From positions 1,724,001 through 1,788,000 of the forward strand of contig NZ_CP102268.1 in NCBI RefSeq assembly GCF_025148285.1: 64,000 nt of DNA. Direction: 5' to 3'. The DNA comes from Marvinbryantia formatexigens DSM 14469 (GTDB lineage Bacteria > Bacillota > Clostridia > Lachnospirales > Lachnospiraceae). Position numbers and translations under genes: made by a program. The notes under the pieces were generated by a model. That model saw only the letters and a list, made by a program, of their open reading frames with translations, made no database searches and was not told the origin of the DNA. Positions 19,636-28,449 of this stretch are shown here, one piece after another. The number at the start of each line of letters is the position of its first letter. Within the stretch, counting starts at the first letter, position 1.

Positions 19636-20943
19636 CTATTTTACAGGTATTTTCTTTTGTCTTTCGATTATAGGCAATACCAACGCCAAATATCCTGCCC
19701 GTTTCATAATCTCTGCCACCTCATCCGCATTACCGGCTAATGTAGCCTTCATCATTTTTTCCGACTCGGCTGCCAGTTGATGCATATAACCAAGAGATGG
19801 CTCCTTCAGCAACATCTCGCAAAACTTATCCATCAGCTCCTTATTCGGAATGCTGACATATCCATTGTCGCAGCTCAGAAAACCATATACAACCATTGCA
19901 GAAAAAATTTCATCTTTCGTAACCAGTTTCATCGCAGATGCCGCATATTCCCGCACATTTGCCGCCACAGGAATTCCAGACACCATCCGTGCCAGGTCAT
20001 CACGCACGGCAGCCACGTTATGGTTGACATAATAGTATATCTCATCGTATGGACCGGAGCTTGTCCAATAATTTCCAAGGTTATTATTTGTCAGCGATAA
20101 TACTACCGAGCGTGGATTATACACTCTTATTCCCGATTTTGTCTGATATCCATCGTACCATTCCCGTATTCCTTCCCGGCTTACCGCCGGAACCGGCTGG
20201 TTTTCCAGATACCGCCTGTATAATTCATCTACTTCTGAATCTGTAAATCCAAAATACTCGCTGTACATTGCTTCTGAAGCTGCCGTATACTCAGCAAACA
20301 TATTCAGCTCAGAACCACTTGAATATTTTGAAATCGGCAGAATTCCAGTCATATATGCCAAAGCCACATAGACTTTATCCTTCAAGAGATTGCTGAGAAA
20401 ACTGATAAACGCTTTCTTATCTGCATCCGTTATAAAATCTCTGTGAAAAATAAAGTCCCATTCATCAAAAACAAAAATAAAACGTTGGGCTTCATATGCG
20501 TCATACACCATCGTCAAAGCATCCCACACAGCGTCGTCCTCACTGATTTCCACTTCCGGGTAGGCTTTTATAATATCCTGCAAAATACGCGATTCTATAC
20601 GGGCAATATACTGTTCATAGCAGCTGCATCTTCTTGGCAGCTCATTAAACGATATAAAAATCACATCATATTTCCCGCAAAACTTCTTAAAAGAATCCAT
20701 CTTTGAAATTTTCAAACCGGAAAACAGACTTTTTTCACCATTTACAGAATAGTAAGACGCAATCATATTCGCCATAACAGATTTCCCGAATCTGCGCGGT
20801 CTTGTGATGCTGATATAGTTTGTATTTGTTTCTATTCTATCCGACAATTCGTCGAGCATCATAGTTTTATCTACAAAATAAGGGCTGTCAATTTCTTTTC
20901 TATAGAAATCAACCGGTCTTTTTGAGTTTAAATAAAATCCCAT
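19636..20943 (-). CDS. AAA_9-type ATPase lacking the C-terminal PD-(D/E)XK nuclease domain
   Basis: Member of the AAA-ATPase-like family usually found joined to a PD-(D/E)XK nuclease-like domain (DUF1703). The family start MGxYLN is seen at 20943, with AAAGGAG 11 nt upstream; a longer frame from 20967 has no ribosome site. The nucleotide-binding loop RPRRFGKS lies at 48-55, and FVFDEWDFIFH looks like Walker B. At 435 residues it stops where the nuclease domain normally begins (after the KATLAGNADEVAEIM segment), ending in unrelated-looking residues. It is therefore probably a truncated or naturally nuclease-less member. The cellular role of the family is unknown. Confidence 0.8.
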   Translation of the reverse strand: MGFYLNSKRPVDFYRKEIDSPYFVDKTMMLDELSDRIETNTNYISITRPRRFGKSVMANMIASYYSVNGEKSLFSGLKISKMDSFKKFCGKYDVIFISFNELPRRCSCYEQYIARIESRILQDIIKAYPEVEISEDDAVWDALTMVYDAYEAQRFIFVFDEWDFIFHRDFITDADKKAFISFLSNLLKDKVYVALAYMTGILPISKYSSGSELNMFAEYTAASEAMYSEYFGFTDSEVDELYRRYLENQPVPAVSREGIREWYDGYQTKSGIRVYNPRSVVLSLTNNNLGNYWTSSGPYDEIYYYVNHNVAAVRDDLARMVSGIPVAANVREYAASAMKLVTKDEIFSAMVVYGFLSCDNGYVSIPNKELMDKFCEMLLKEPSLGYMHQLAAESEKMMKATLAGNADEVAEIMKRAGYLALVLPIIERQKKIPVK

Positions 20944-20971
20944 ATCAAAGTACTCTCCTTTCCCCATTGTA

Positions 20972-21007
20972 TTCTCAGCCTATCACAACACCATCGGACA
21001 GTCAACC
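20972..21007. repeat. 36-bp direct repeat, copy 1 (upstream of AAA_9 gene)
   Basis: Begins TTCTCAGCCTATC and ends ACAGTCAACC; identical to 21300-21335 except one base (T/C). Read on the minus strand it contains TTGACT, 17 bp, TAGGCT, a plausible weak promoter for the AAA_9-type ATPase gene. Confidence 0.85.
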
Positions 21008-21090
21008 TTCACATAATAAACTGAAATTGGACATTGACAAATATCTTTCCATCTCATATGATAACTTTAGGTTTATCGAGCATCCATGCT

Positions 21091-21187
21091 GGTATCTGTT
21101 TACAGATGCTATGCTGCTTATATTCCAACATCTAAGTCTCCGTGATGGTGTCTGCCTGCAGATGCTTGAATCACGGGGGCTTTTTAG
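21091..21187. other. Two related small hairpins in non-coding DNA
   Basis: 20-nt segments at 21091-21110 (GGTATCTGTTTACAGATGCT) and 21147-21166 (GGTGTCTGCCTGCAGATGCT) differ at four positions, all of which keep base pairing. The second lies inside a larger stem, CCGTGAT (21140-21146) with ATCACGG (21171-21177), followed by GGGCTTTTT, so it may terminate transcription on the plus strand. The surrounding 21008-21187 holds no gene that I can support. Confidence 0.45.
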
Positions 21188-21766
21188 GTCCGTATCGCAG
21201 AAAATCGTATATTCTTATCATTCTATGGAGATTACTACGATTCGGACTATCCAGAGAACTCAAAATATTATTATTCTCCTCTGTCCATGCCTGCCAGGCT
21301 TCTCAGCCTATCACAACACCACCGGACAGTCAACCACCACGAAACTGTCCTGGATTGTCTCGCCGCCCGCGGGTATGATACGGTTCTCTGCGGTCGCATG
21401 CACTTTGAAGGCAGCGACCAGCGTCATGGCTTTACGAAACGGATTGCAGGCGATATCACAAACCCGGAATGCGGAGGTATTCAGAGAGTGGTTTCCGAGA
21501 TGGGAGATTATTATATGACAACGGGAGAAATGGGTGCCCCGATGGTTATCGGCGGCGGAATGGCTCCCCCGCTTGGATATGACTACTATGTCGTTCAGAA
21601 CGCTCTTGCGTATCTCCGTGAAAGCCATGAACGCCTGCAGTGTATGGTAGTCGGAACCTATGCACCGCATTTCTCTTACTACAATTATAAAAAAGCTCCC
21701 GCAGCTGCGCTCCGCTCCCGTATTGCTGAAGAATATACCCGTCAGTTTTTAAGCAGAAAGAGCTAA
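21188..21766 (+). pseudogene. Degenerate sulfatase remnant
   Basis: An open frame without a credible start codon encodes pieces of a sulfatase: SPLSMPARL resembles the SPLCxPAR active-site region (serine in place of the usual cysteine), GYDTVLCGRMHFEGSDQRHGF matches the conserved block that follows it, and LGYDYYVVQNALAYL and VVGTYAPHF match the middle of the enzyme. The expected residues between PAR and GYDTV are about 20 short, and the gap region is a 36-bp repeat shared with the AAA_9 promoter. The C-terminal two thirds, including the metal-binding DHG motif, are absent. It faces, and is convergent with, an intact sulfatase of different sequence. Confidence 0.75.
21300..21335. repeat. 36-bp direct repeat, copy 2 (inside sulfatase remnant)
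   Basis: Same 36 bp as 20972-21007 with one mismatch. It lies right after the PAR codons of the remnant sulfatase, in the place where the rest of the active-site motif should be, which marks a recombination junction. Confidence 0.85.
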
Positions 21767-21777
21767 ACCCAATGTCT

Positions 21778-23475
21778 CTATTCTTTCTGCGCCATGCCGG
21801 CAGCCAACCCTTCACAGTACCTGCGGATTTCAAAGAGGTTTCCCTGGCGGTTCCGTATCATATCCTCCACTTCCGCCCAGTGCTCCGGCGGGCAGATATG
21901 CTTCACTGCCTGCCGTATCATTTCCGCGGAATGACGATCGTCCTTTTCAAAGGGCACTACATCGCAGGTTTTCTGATACCAGTCCAGCAGCTTTTCTTTC
22001 AAAACAGAAATCTCTGTCTGATACTCCGGTTCGTGAATCCTGTTTTTTCGCTCCTGCGCATCCTTTGTAAAACATTCATTCGCATTCCGCTCTGCTGTAT
22101 GCTCATGAGTACAGGTTGTTTCGCAGCCGGCATTCAAATCATAAAATTCATCTTCCTCATATATCCTGCGGACATATTTATATTCCTTTGTGCGAATCAT
22201 CGTCGCCTTTCCATGCGCAACCGGATCGGTCTGAAGCTTCTGGCGCGGATAATATTCTCCCATGATATCAGGTTCCTTTGCATCATCATGGTACTCATCA
22301 CAGTGAATCTCCTCCGCATTTCTGCCGCCCTCGCAGCAGACGAATTCCCGCACCGGCATTTTGCGGTCACGCAGATTTTCCGACAAATCTTTTCCAAAAT
22401 GCGTGTGGTCCGGCTTTACGCCTGCCATCGCCATTGCCGTTGCGTAAAAATCTACCAGCTCCACCAGTTCATCACTGATACCTGCATCCACCCTAAAATC
22501 CTTCGGCGGCTTTATCAGAAACGGCACCCGTGTCAGGCAGTCCTCCATCATGTTCTGTGCTTTTTCCACGATTCCATAATCGCCCGTGTAATCGCCGTGG
22601 TCGCTCAGGAAGAAGATTGCCGTATCATCATAAATTCCCGCCTCCTTCAATCCGCGGCACAGCCGCTCAAACTGCGCATCCACCTTTGCGCACATGCCGT
22701 AATACACGGCGCGCAGCTCCCGCCAGTCTTCTTCCGTAAAATCCTGCAGCTGCTGGTTTTCCCGGATTTTTCTATGAAAAAGCGGCTTTCCATCTTCCGG
22801 TACCGCCTCCGGAATCCGCGGTTTCACCTTTCTCCGGTCGATTAAAGAATAATACGGCTCCTCTACGCGGTACGGAGGATGCGGAAAAATCAGTCCCAGA
22901 AAAATACACATTGGTTTTTCATTCACTGGATTTTTCAGTCTGGCAACCGCCGCATCCACCGCCTCATCATCCGGTGAATAATTTAATCCCCGTTCATCCG
23001 TTTTCAGTTCTCCCTTATAATGCGAATAAAAATACTTGCTCCCCGGCTTTCCGCGAAGGTCCGGATTTACCGGTCCCGGCGCGGGCAGTACATCCCCGCC
23101 GTAAAAAATTTCTGATGCATGCATGGCAAACAGCTCCTCATCCTGCCCTGCCAGTAAATCATTTCTGGTATTCATCCATACATAATACCCGGCATTTTTC
23201 AGTTCACTCAGCAGCGAGCTTTCATGACGGTGCAGCATGTAACGCATTGTCCGGTGTCCATGAACATGCGGATATAAGCCGGTAAAGAAACTGCAGCGGC
23301 TGGGCGTACACACCGGATTCTGACAGAAAGCGTAGCGGTAGCTCACCGCATCCTGTGCAGCAAACCTGTCCAGAAACGGTGTAACCGCACCCGGATTTTC
23401 ACCCATATGTCCAAGGGCGTCCGTGCGCATCTGGTCCGGATTAAAAATTACAATATGAGGTCTTTTCTTTCCCAT
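21778..23475 (-). CDS. Sulfatase, cysteine type
   Basis: Probable sulfate-ester hydrolase of 565 residues. The active-site motif is CTPSR at 56-60, whose cysteine is converted to formylglycine by an anaerobic maturase; no maturase gene is in the window. FNPDQMRTDALG near the N-terminus supplies the first metal ligands and FFLSDHGDYTGDYG the second set. No signal peptide is seen, so it acts in the cytoplasm. The start at 23475 is preferred because GGAGGG lies 8 nt upstream; a frame start at 23496 lies inside the upstream gene. It is 4 bp downstream of another sulfatase gene, so the two are cotranscribed. The substrate is unknown. Confidence 0.9.
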   Translation of the reverse strand: MGKKRPHIVIFNPDQMRTDALGHMGENPGAVTPFLDRFAAQDAVSYRYAFCQNPVCTPSRCSFFTGLYPHVHGHRTMRYMLHRHESSLLSELKNAGYYVWMNTRNDLLAGQDEELFAMHASEIFYGGDVLPAPGPVNPDLRGKPGSKYFYSHYKGELKTDERGLNYSPDDEAVDAAVARLKNPVNEKPMCIFLGLIFPHPPYRVEEPYYSLIDRRKVKPRIPEAVPEDGKPLFHRKIRENQQLQDFTEEDWRELRAVYYGMCAKVDAQFERLCRGLKEAGIYDDTAIFFLSDHGDYTGDYGIVEKAQNMMEDCLTRVPFLIKPPKDFRVDAGISDELVELVDFYATAMAMAGVKPDHTHFGKDLSENLRDRKMPVREFVCCEGGRNAEEIHCDEYHDDAKEPDIMGEYYPRQKLQTDPVAHGKATMIRTKEYKYVRRIYEEDEFYDLNAGCETTCTHEHTAERNANECFTKDAQERKNRIHEPEYQTEISVLKEKLLDWYQKTCDVVPFEKDDRHSAEMIRQAVKHICPPEHWAEVEDMIRNRQGNLFEIRRYCEGLAAGMAQKE

Positions 23476-23479
23476 GCCA

Positions 23480-24979
23480 TCATCCCTCCAGTCCAAAGCG
23501 CCGATACAGATACTCCGGCGCTTCGTTCTCCTTCATAAGATTCACCAGCGCCTGCACAAAACGTGCTTCCACTGCTGCGTCCCGGATGGGATGCAGCTGC
23601 TTCAAATCCTTTGATAAATCAAACAGGATATCCTCCGTCAGCTTACCCGGATTTCGCGCCGGCATAACCGGAATTTCCATAACCGGACAGCCCTCTGTAA
23701 AAGAGAAGCCCTCATGCCGCCTCATTTCCTGCAGCTCCTCAATACTGAACATCCCGACCATATGCGTCGGCATCAACGTATACTCATACACCTTTTCTTC
23801 CGGGTTTCTGACAGCGCGCATGTATACGTATCTGCCGTCCGTTATACTGACCGGTCCCCCGTGAACCCCATATATGCCATATTCCCGGACAGCTTCATCA
23901 CGCCTTATCACCAATTCAAGCGGTTTTCCGGTCATATCTTCCGGAACCGGAATTCCAAAAAAGTCCAGAATCGTCGGTGCAAGGTCTGTCGTCTGTACAA
24001 GCGCCTCTCTGTGCTCACCCGCTACGCCGCAACGAGGGTCCCAGATAAACAGCGGCGTATGCGCCACCTCATTATACTCCAGCGTATTGTTTTTCGCCCA
24101 CCATCCATGTTCGCCGAGCAGAAATCCGTGGTCGGTATTTACAATCAGCATAGTATCCTTCCACATATCGTATTTGTCCATTGCATCCAGCACACGTCCA
24201 AGGCTTCTGTCACAGAACTGTGCCAGTGCATAATATTTTTTGCGCATATTCCGGATGACTTCTTCCGTTTCATGCGCTTCGGCATATGGCGGCCAGTCCG
24301 GCTCATACGTGCAGTCCGGGTCAAACCACGCCGCCAGATAATTTTCCGGGGCATAGAACGGCTCATGCGGGTCAAACGCCTCAATCTGCAGATACCAGTT
24401 ATCGCAGTCCACATTTTCCTCAATAAAACGGATTCCGTTATCAAACGTCCGTGTCTGCGAAAACTCCTTTTCCGTCTGCATTCGGCTGCGGCTGGACAGG
24501 TTCTGCCAGCCGTTTTTCCTGCGGATATTCTGTAGATGCTCCGGCTGTGACTGCGGGCTGAGCATCGTCGGTGCAAAATAATCCGGCTTTTTATGCGCGT
24601 CTCCCACCCAGGCATCCGATTCCTGTCCGCGATATATTTCCCAGCTCGAATAACGCGGATGATAGGTCGCTCCACCGTCCTCCGCATAATGATAGTGGTC
24701 TGTCGTCAGATGCGTATAGATCCCCGCCTTTTTCAGAATTTCCGGCATCGAATCATCAAACGGCTCCAGCGGTCCCCAGCTCCTGTGCAGGAAATTCGCT
24801 CTTCCCGTATGAAGCTCCCGCCGCGCAGGCATACACGGCAGACTGCACACATAACTGTTATCAAACATAACGCTATGCTTCGACAGACGTTCAAAATTCG
24901 GCATCGGGATACCCTCCCCGCCAAAACAGGAAAATAAATCCCGCCGAAGCGAATCATACATTACCATAATTGCACGCAT
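23480..24979 (-). CDS. Sulfatase, cysteine type
   Basis: A second sulfatase of 499 residues, only distantly similar to its downstream neighbour. The motif CMPAR at 49-53 has the cysteine needed for formylglycine; MVMYDSLRRDLFSCFG and VNTDHGFLLGEHGWWAKN give the metal-binding aspartates and DHG. It has no signal peptide. The ribosome site is AAAGGAGA before ATG. It follows the RbsC-like permease after a strong terminator, so it may be expressed by read-through or from a promoter I cannot see. Paired with the importer upstream, it suggests uptake and desulfation of a sulfated sugar. Confidence 0.9.
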   Translation of the reverse strand: MRAIMVMYDSLRRDLFSCFGGEGIPMPNFERLSKHSVMFDNSYVCSLPCMPARRELHTGRANFLHRSWGPLEPFDDSMPEILKKAGIYTHLTTDHYHYAEDGGATYHPRYSSWEIYRGQESDAWVGDAHKKPDYFAPTMLSPQSQPEHLQNIRRKNGWQNLSSRSRMQTEKEFSQTRTFDNGIRFIEENVDCDNWYLQIEAFDPHEPFYAPENYLAAWFDPDCTYEPDWPPYAEAHETEEVIRNMRKKYYALAQFCDRSLGRVLDAMDKYDMWKDTMLIVNTDHGFLLGEHGWWAKNNTLEYNEVAHTPLFIWDPRCGVAGEHREALVQTTDLAPTILDFFGIPVPEDMTGKPLELVIRRDEAVREYGIYGVHGGPVSITDGRYVYMRAVRNPEEKVYEYTLMPTHMVGMFSIEELQEMRRHEGFSFTEGCPVMEIPVMPARNPGKLTEDILFDLSKDLKQLHPIRDAAVEARFVQALVNLMKENEAPEYLYRRFGLEG

Positions 24980-25002
24980 TTTCTGTGTCTCCTTTCCCGT
25001 TT

Positions 25003-25031
25003 AAAAAACGGCAGCGATATGCTCACTGCCG
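25003..25031 (-). terminator. Terminator after the RbsC-like permease gene
   Basis: On the minus strand a 9-bp stem (CGGCAGTGA at 25031-25023 with TCGCTGCCG at 25017-25009), 5-nt loop, then six T residues. It begins 8 bp after the stop of the permease gene and separates it from the sulfatase genes. Confidence 0.88.
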
Positions 25032-25038
25032 CCTGTTT

Positions 25039-26064
25039 TTAATTCTGCATATATAATTTCGTCTGCTGCGCCAGCCTTATCCGCTCTTTTTTCTTCTTCA
25101 GGTAATCCAGCTTGTCCACATTCATTTTGTAAATCATAAACAGCAGGAACAGCGAATATACAATAATGTTCTGCACACTTCCTTCCATAGAAAGCTTCGA
25201 AAGTCCCAGAATCAGCAGACGCACACTGATTGATCCAGATAAAACGCCCAGAATCGGATTTCCGATATATCCGCCGATATAAATTCCCAGAAACAGCGGA
25301 AACATATTGCTGAATACGCTGCTGTTGCTGCTCATGCCGAGAACCGGTGTCAGCGAGCCTTTGTATGCTGTGTCAAAAACACCCGCGCACGCTACCAGCG
25401 CTCCCGCCAGCACATAGCAGACTACGCAGTTCACAAAAATATTAATTCCCGCATCCGCCGCCAGCTTCTGATTTCCCTGGATAGCCCTTCTTCTGTAGCC
25501 AAACGGACTGTATTGAAACAAATACGTCATTACCGCCAGAACCAGAACCGCTACAATCAGAATAAAGGTAACATCCGACAAAATTGCCACGCCCTGTTTT
25601 CCGTAAAGCATCAGCCCCTGCTGATTATATGCCCCGAAAGAAAAGCATTCAAAAATCAATGTCATGCCAAGTCCGAGCACCATCGGCAGAATACGCAGAT
25701 TTACGAACAGCAGACCCACCAGAAGTCCGCACAGCGCTCCGCCAGCCATGCTGAAAATCAATACGCCGATTCCGCCAAGATTTAACTGCAGCGCCAGATT
25801 CCCGCCAAATATACACCCCATAAACATCTGGGCTCCCGCAGATAAATCCATGCGTCCCGACAGCAGATTACAATTTAGCGCAAGTGCGAAGCAGTAGCAG
25901 GTAAGACCGGTCCGAAGCAGTGTTTTCAAATCTGTGATACTGCTGACAGTCGTTGTCCCGGCAATCGTCATATCTACAATATTCATAACGATAAATACCG
26001 CCAGCGGAAGACTGATCAGCTTTATGATATTTTTTACCTGATACTGCAAGGTTCCATGCTTCAT
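25039..26064 (-). CDS. Sugar ABC transporter permease, RbsC/AraH-like (second copy)
   Basis: Membrane permease of the CUT2 type, 341 residues with about eight to ten helices. The segments CFALALNCNLLSGRMDLSAGAQMFMGCIFGG and GYRRRAIQGNQKLAADAGIN are typical of RbsC-like proteins. It has a good ribosome site (AAAGGAG, 6 nt). It is the last gene of the importer operon, after the binding protein. The presence of two different permease genes (see 27436-28446) suggests a heterodimeric channel rather than the homodimer usual for RbsC. Confidence 0.88.
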   Translation of the reverse strand: MKHGTLQYQVKNIIKLISLPLAVFIVMNIVDMTIAGTTTVSSITDLKTLLRTGLTCYCFALALNCNLLSGRMDLSAGAQMFMGCIFGGNLALQLNLGGIGVLIFSMAGGALCGLLVGLLFVNLRILPMVLGLGMTLIFECFSFGAYNQQGLMLYGKQGVAILSDVTFILIVAVLVLAVMTYLFQYSPFGYRRRAIQGNQKLAADAGINIFVNCVVCYVLAGALVACAGVFDTAYKGSLTPVLGMSSNSSVFSNMFPLFLGIYIGGYIGNPILGVLSGSISVRLLILGLSKLSMEGSVQNIIVYSLFLLFMIYKMNVDKLDYLKKKKERIRLAQQTKLYMQN

Positions 26065-26087
26065 GTCCGTCTCCTTTCCCCGCCCTG

Positions 26088-27341
26088 TTATGCGCCGAGA
26101 CGCTCCAGAGTCGCTTCATAAGTAATTCCATTGTAAACCTCCTGGATTGCTTCCGCCGTTAAATCCGGATTCATGATTCCCAGGCACTGATTCACCATCT
26201 CCTCATCCATTATCCATTTGTCGCCGCCCTGGACATCCCATTCCGCACAGGAGTTAATCTTTTCCAGCGTATCCAGAGACCACATACGGAAGCTCAGTTC
26301 TCTCTTACGTCCTTCGCTTTCGTCGTTAAGCTGCGGATAGCCGGTCAGCGCATTATAGACTGCTACAAAGCCCATGCTGCTCACAAGTGAAGTCGATTTC
26401 AGCGTCGCCATATCCAGCGAAGAATTTCCGAATTTATCTTCTGTATTAAATGCATTTGTCAGAGATTCCGACATGGACGCAATCGAAGCAACTTTAATGT
26501 CCATATCAAAATTTCTTTCTACCTCGTCCACAACTACCGCCGTCTTGGTATATGCCTGTCCCGTATGGATAAGCACACCATAGTTTCCGGTCTGCAGAGC
26601 TGCACTGACACCCTCCAGCCATCCCTCCATGCCAGTCGGGCTGCCCGGATAAATATAAATTTTGATGCCCTTATCATTTGCCACCTCCAGCGGCGCGGAA
26701 GTCGTTGCAATATTCTCAATGGTATCCTCAAATTCCAGTCCATATCTTTCCTGGAGCGCAGTCAGTGCCGCCATCGCCGTTTCCTTGTGCTGGATATTTC
26801 CAGAAAATGCCAGGGAAGATGTAATCATAAAGCCCTCGCTTCCATCTTCTGAGGATATCCCGGTAAGCCACTCTTTAAACAGTGAACCAACATGGGGATT
26901 ATCTGCGCCAAAGCAGCCCTGGAAGGTCTCGTAGCCGCCCGAAAAAGCACCCTCCACCTCCGGAATATAGGCGGTATTAATCACATACTGCATCCCGTAT
27001 TCCTCACACACCTGCGCCATCTGGTTAGCATCCTCCGAGCGGTAGGAAATAATTGCATCACAACCCGCATCCGCGCAGCTTTCAATAAAAGTCAGCTCGT
27101 CATCCGTGTCCTTGCACTGTTCGGAAAATACAAATTCCACATTATAGCGCGGAGCCAGATAATTTTCGTAATAATCGCGGCGGATTACAACCTCATCTAT
27201 CGCCTGCGGCTCGCACACGCCGATTTTAAAGGTCTCAAAATCAGCCGGTGTCTGTTCCTCTGCATAAACCGCCGGTGCCAGCGATGCCACCATTGCTGCA
27301 CTAAGAGTTACTGCTGTTAATTTTTTCATCATTCTGCTCAT
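26088..27341 (-). CDS. Sugar ABC transporter substrate-binding protein, periplasmic-binding type 1
   Basis: Extracellular binding protein of 417 residues, longer than RbsB (about 300). A Sec signal peptide ends VYAEEQ with no lipobox cysteine. The mature part shows the type-1 fold: FKIGVCEPQAID, then repeated beta-alpha units such as CDAIISYRSEDANQMAQVCEEYGMQYVI. It lies between two RbsC-like permease genes (94 bp after one, 23 bp before the other). Its partner ATPase is 28450-29958. The ligand is unknown; two downstream sulfatases hint at a sulfated or originally sulfated sugar. Confidence 0.87.
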   Translation of the reverse strand: MSRMMKKLTAVTLSAAMVASLAPAVYAEEQTPADFETFKIGVCEPQAIDEVVIRRDYYENYLAPRYNVEFVFSEQCKDTDDELTFIESCADAGCDAIISYRSEDANQMAQVCEEYGMQYVINTAYIPEVEGAFSGGYETFQGCFGADNPHVGSLFKEWLTGISSEDGSEGFMITSSLAFSGNIQHKETAMAALTALQERYGLEFEDTIENIATTSAPLEVANDKGIKIYIYPGSPTGMEGWLEGVSAALQTGNYGVLIHTGQAYTKTAVVVDEVERNFDMDIKVASIASMSESLTNAFNTEDKFGNSSLDMATLKSTSLVSSMGFVAVYNALTGYPQLNDESEGRKRELSFRMWSLDTLEKINSCAEWDVQGGDKWIMDEEMVNQCLGIMNPDLTAEAIQEVYNGITYEATLERLGA

Positions 27342-27435
27342 ATTTTCTCTCCTTATCTTTTTCCATGTCCGCCATTCCCGCGGACAGGTATTTTTCTGCT
27401 ATATCTTATGCCCATCTGATTAATACAGGAACGCT

Positions 27436-28446
27436 CTATACCTGCTGTCTGGAAGGCAGTGTTGCCGGCCGCTCGGAATTTAAGAATACAAGGGCCAGGA
27501 AAATTACGCCTCTCACACCTTGGATTGCCGTGGACGATACATCCGCCATCAAAAGTCCTTTATTCAGCGCTGAAACTGTCAGCGCTCCCAGGAGCCCCGC
27601 GTAGGCGTTGGAACGGGCGCCTCCGAAAATAGACATTCCGCCAAGCACAGTTGCGAGCATGACATCCATTCCCATACCGCTTCCCACCTCGGTGCTGACG
27701 GAACCGGTACGGATAATCGTAAAAACTGCCGCCACCCCGACGCCGATTCCCGCCATCAAAAAACTAATGTAAGTCGTCGCTTTCGCACTGATTCCGGTCT
27801 GCTGCGCACAGTTCGCGTTTCCTCCCACAAACCTGAGCTTTCGTCCCACCGGCGTAAAGTGATAAACAATAATGCACAGCACAAAGTAGCCAATAAATGC
27901 CGCATAGCGGAAACCTGCGTTTTCCAGCATTTTGCAGACCGCGTAATCCACTTTAATGGAATTCGGACCAAGAATCTCGCTGACAATCGCACTGTAAAGC
28001 TGAATCATCACAATCGCTACCGTAATCGTTTTAATCCGGAATACCACACTCAGCGTACAATTAAAAAGCAGCAGGAGCGTTCCGGCTGTAATACATACCG
28101 CAACCATACATACAATACTTTCCGTCGTATTATATGCCAGTGCTCCCAGCGTTGCCGCAAGAGCCATAGCGTTGCCCACTGAAATATCCAGATTGCCGGT
28201 TGTATAGATAAATGAAACCGCCGTAGCCATTGTCCCGATAATCAGTGCCTGATTAAAAATGCCTTTCAGAACATTCCCGCCAAAAAAATCTCCGCCAGTA
28301 ACCGCTCCGAACATCAGTACAATCAGCACCAGCACCGCCACCGAAAAAATCAGAGAAAAGGACGGTTTATTTTTTATAATTGCAACACGCTCTTTTGCGG
28401 ATAGCCTCGGTATCTCTTTCTTGATTGCCGCCTCCATTTTCTTCAC
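27436..28446 (-). CDS. Sugar ABC transporter permease, RbsC-like (first copy)
   Basis: CUT2-type membrane permease, 336 residues. Recognisable family blocks are YTTGNLDISVGNAMALAATLGALAYN and LRFVGGNANCAQQTGISAKATTYISFLMAG; GMGMDVMLATVLGGMSIFGGARSN near the C-terminus is the most conserved RbsC segment. It starts 3 bp after the ATPase gene. It differs clearly from the second permease of the operon. It ends before a 94 bp gap that precedes the binding-protein gene. Confidence 0.9.
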   Translation of the reverse strand: MKKMEAAIKKEIPRLSAKERVAIIKNKPSFSLIFSVAVLVLIVLMFGAVTGGDFFGGNVLKGIFNQALIIGTMATAVSFIYTTGNLDISVGNAMALAATLGALAYNTTESIVCMVAVCITAGTLLLLFNCTLSVVFRIKTITVAIVMIQLYSAIVSEILGPNSIKVDYAVCKMLENAGFRYAAFIGYFVLCIIVYHFTPVGRKLRFVGGNANCAQQTGISAKATTYISFLMAGIGVGVAAVFTIIRTGSVSTEVGSGMGMDVMLATVLGGMSIFGGARSNAYAGLLGALTVSALNKGLLMADVSSTAIQGVRGVIFLALVFLNSERPATLPSRQQV

Positions 28447-28449
28447 CTC

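Noticed and set aside
20922-21518. 198-codon plus-strand frame across the AAA_9 upstream region
   Set aside because: It joins unrelated pieces through the 36-bp repeats; only the overlapping frame shows sulfatase motifs.
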